From: an uncultured delta proteobacterium
Lineage (GTDB): Bacteria > Myxococcota_A > Polyangia > Polyangiales > Ga0077539
Direction: 5' to 3'
Length of the DNA: 49,187 nucleotides
Assembly (NCBI GenBank): GCA_903845045.1
Contig: CAIMWA010000648.1
Coordinates: forward strand, 1-49,187
How positions within the stretch are numbered: position 1 is the stretch's first letter; the number at the start of each line of letters is the position of its first letter. The notes under the pieces were generated by a model. That model searched no databases and had not been told where the DNA came from. It was given only the letters and a program-made list of their open reading frames with translations. Shown here in pieces: positions 47,779-49,187 of the stretch. A program made the position numbers and the translations under genes.

Positions 47779-48966
47779 ATGCGTTTCAACGGCATCAGCG
47801 TCGCGCAGTTCGAGGCGTACATCGCGCCCCGCGCGAGCTCCAACGCGTTCAATCGCCCGCGCCTCGAGGTGCGCGAGAAGGCCATGGCGCTCGGGCGCGT
47901 CATGCTCGGCGAGGCCGCTGCGTCGGGCCTCGCGCTCGAGCTCCGAGCCAGCGACGACCACCCGTCGCTCTGGAACAAGCGCTCCGTCACCGCGCAGTGG
48001 GTCTTCCTGTGGCGCGACGCCGCGGCCCGTCGCGAGCTCGACGCACTGCTCGTGGGACAGCAGCCGCTGCGCGAGACCCTGGCCGACCCGACGCCGTTCT
48101 TCCGCCACGCGTTCCTCGCGCTGCACGTCGACGCCGACGGCCTCGAGGTCTCGCTGCGCATCCACGGCGACGCCTGGGTCGACGCCCGCAACCTCCGCGC
48201 GCGCTGCGACGCCGACGCCTCGCGCGACGCCCTCGTCGCGGCCCTCGCGGCGCTGCCCGAGGACTTCGTGCTCGGCGTCACCGACGGCCCGCGGGTGCCC
48301 GTGCGCGACGTCGACGCGGGCGCCCTCGCGACGGCCCTGCAGGGATGGTCGCAGCCCGAGCAGTGGTGGTCCGTGGGATGGCCCGTGCCGAAGGCCGCCG
48401 TGCTCGACCAGGGCGAGGCCCTCGAAGAACCCATCCTCCAGGCATTCCGTGCGCTGCTTCCGGTGTACCGGCTCGTCGCGTGGTCCCGCGAGAACGACCT
48501 CCTCGGCCTCGATCGAGAGCTCGCGCAGGCCGCCGTCGATCGCGCCGCCGCCGCCCGCGAGTCCGAAGCGCGCGAGGCCGCGTGGCAGGCATCGCAGGCC
48601 GCCGAGATCGAGCGCCGTCGCGCCGAGACCGCCGCCGAGGCCCGTGACCGCGCGGTGGTTCATCCCCGTCGCGCCGCCGCCGCGGTGAAGGGCGCTGCAC
48701 GCACGGAGCGAGCTCCCGCCGAGAAGGCCCCTGCGCCCACCGCCGCCCCCGCGAGGGTCGTGACCGCGCCGAAGCCTGCGCCTGCACCCAAGCCCGCCGC
48801 CCCCGCGGCGCCCGCGGTGCTGTCCGTCGGCGTGCGCGTGCGCGTCAAGGGCGGCCCCTTCGAGGGCAAGGTCGGAGCCATCGTCGAGCGCGACGTGCGC
48901 GGCGCCAAGGTGTCCTTCGGGCTGCTGTCGGCGCGCGTCGACGCGGCGGACCTCGAGGCGATCTAG
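47779..48966 (+). CDS. Hypothetical protein with C-terminal KOW-like domain
   Basis: 395 residues from ATG 47779. The N-terminal ~250 residues form an unrecognised globular part starting [17 protein letters not shown], with several Trp and strand segments ([30 protein letters not shown]). A charged coiled-coil-like stretch follows (about 260-295, Arg/Glu/Ala-rich), then a Lys/Ala/Pro linker. The protein ends in a KOW/NusG-type module ([34 protein letters not shown] is its core; G-P-F-x-G-x-x-G-x-V/I pattern). KOW domains bind RNA, rRNA or RNA polymerase, so a nucleic-acid role is plausible but unproven. Its stop codon shares CTAG with the minus-strand gene. Confidence 0.75.
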   Translation: MRFNGISVAQFEAYIAPRASSNAFNRPRLEVREKAMALGRVMLGEAAASGLALELRASDDHPSLWNKRSVTAQWVFLWRDAAARRELDALLVGQQPLRETLADPTPFFRHAFLALHVDADGLEVSLRIHGDAWVDARNLRARCDADASRDALVAALAALPEDFVLGVTDGPRVPVRDVDAGALATALQGWSQPEQWWSVGWPVPKAAVLDQGEALEEPILQAFRALLPVYRLVAWSRENDLLGLDRELAQAAVDRAAAARESEAREAAWQASQAAEIERRRAETAAEARDRAVVHPRRAAAAVKGAARTERAPAEKAPAPTAAPARVVTAPKPAPAPKPAAPAAPAVLSVGVRVRVKGGPFEGKVGAIVERDVRGAKVSFGLLSARVDAADLEAI

Positions 48967-49187
48967 GTCTCGCCTTCGCCCTCGGGCTCCGGCGGCGGCT
49001 TCTTCGTCGTCTTCACGCGGGTGCGCGCCTGCACGTCCGGGCGCAACGAGTCCTCGCCCGCGGCGTTCTCGACGTTCTTGAAGCGCACCTCCATCTTCAC
49101 CTCGAAGGCCATGCCCGTGAGGATGTTCTTCACGTCCGAAGCGAAGCTCGTGGTGCGCAGGAAGTCCCGGATCTCCTTCGCGACGAC
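48963..49187 (-). CDS. C-terminal part of an unidentified protein (5' end outside window)
   Basis: The minus strand is open from the window end to a TAG at 48965-48963, giving 74 residues. Most of it is well-formed sequence: it starts VVAKEIRDFLRTTSFASDVKN, continues with TGMAFEVKMEVRFKNVENA and ends in a Lys/Pro/Glu tail ([16 protein letters not shown]). The GC pattern by codon position fits coding. I cannot name a family. The stop is convergent with the KOW-protein gene, sharing the CTAG tetramer. Confidence 0.65.
   Translation of the reverse strand, partial: VVAKEIRDFLRTTSFASDVKNILTGMAFEVKMEVRFKNVENAAGEDSLRPDVQARTRVKTTKKPPPEPEGEGET

Overview
This is a very GC-rich (roughly 70% by eye), densely coded chromosomal segment with strong G/C third-position bias. 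No mobile element, phage, plasmid function or CRISPR array is visible. The gene content suggests a Myxococcota-like (former deltaproteobacterial) chromosome: eukaryote-type kinase-like proteins with proline-rich tails, many lipoproteins, an NtrC-class regulator, a Gld-type ABC cluster, SUMF1 and bactofilin-like proteins, and an ileS-lspA-lgt cluster. The taxonomic call is inference; there is no rRNA in the window.

Layout. 1-2632: end of a diacylglycerol-kinase-like gene, a MerR-like HTH protein and a 3-hydroxybutyryl-CoA dehydrogenase. 2649-3872 (-): argJ. 4146-9851: SUMF1-domain protein, membrane-anchored pseudokinase, PcaF-type thiolase, YbjN-like protein, an exported atypical-kinase-fold protein (-) and a 4HBT thioesterase (-). 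10023-14652: ATPase, permease, GldG-like and DUF4340 export cluster. 14702-18336: a beta-helical lipoprotein, two small unknown proteins and a stand-alone lysine-ketoglutarate reductase. 18386-22562: aconitase, and a metallophosphoesterase (-). 22679-29596: EttA, a HEAT-methyltransferase fusion and three exported proteins. 29568-30036 (-): a small gene and tRNA-Leu(UAG). 30146-36380: two tandem GT39-type membrane glycosyltransferases and a STAS-like protein. 36438-40050: aspartate kinase, a small secreted protein, an NtrC/NtrX-type regulator and a parvulin lipoprotein. 40094-44801: ileS-lspA-lgt. 44748-47680 (-): hutI and hutU. 47779-49187: a KOW-domain protein and the end of a minus-strand gene.

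How the genes work together. Central metabolism is represented by aconitase, the acyl-CoA enzymes (thiolase, hydroxyacyl-CoA dehydrogenase, thioesterase), arginine and aspartate-family biosynthesis, and lysine and histidine catabolism. The envelope is the second theme. LspA and Lgt process lipoproteins, and five to six predicted lipoproteins are encoded nearby, along with GT39 transferases that could modify lipid A or surface glycans.

The most interesting signals are five. (1) Two adjacent lipoproteins carry seven repeats of a domain with a Cys pair spaced 41 residues apart in six of the seven. (2) An exported protein has a Fam20/HipA/PI-kinase-like catalytic signature. (3) A membrane-anchored kinase homologue has lost all its catalytic residues. 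(4) IleS has an altered KMSKS loop followed by an in-frame insertion of about 63 residues. (5) Many start codons lie only 6-11 nt behind a TAnnnT-type -10 box, which suggests widespread leaderless or near-leaderless transcripts.
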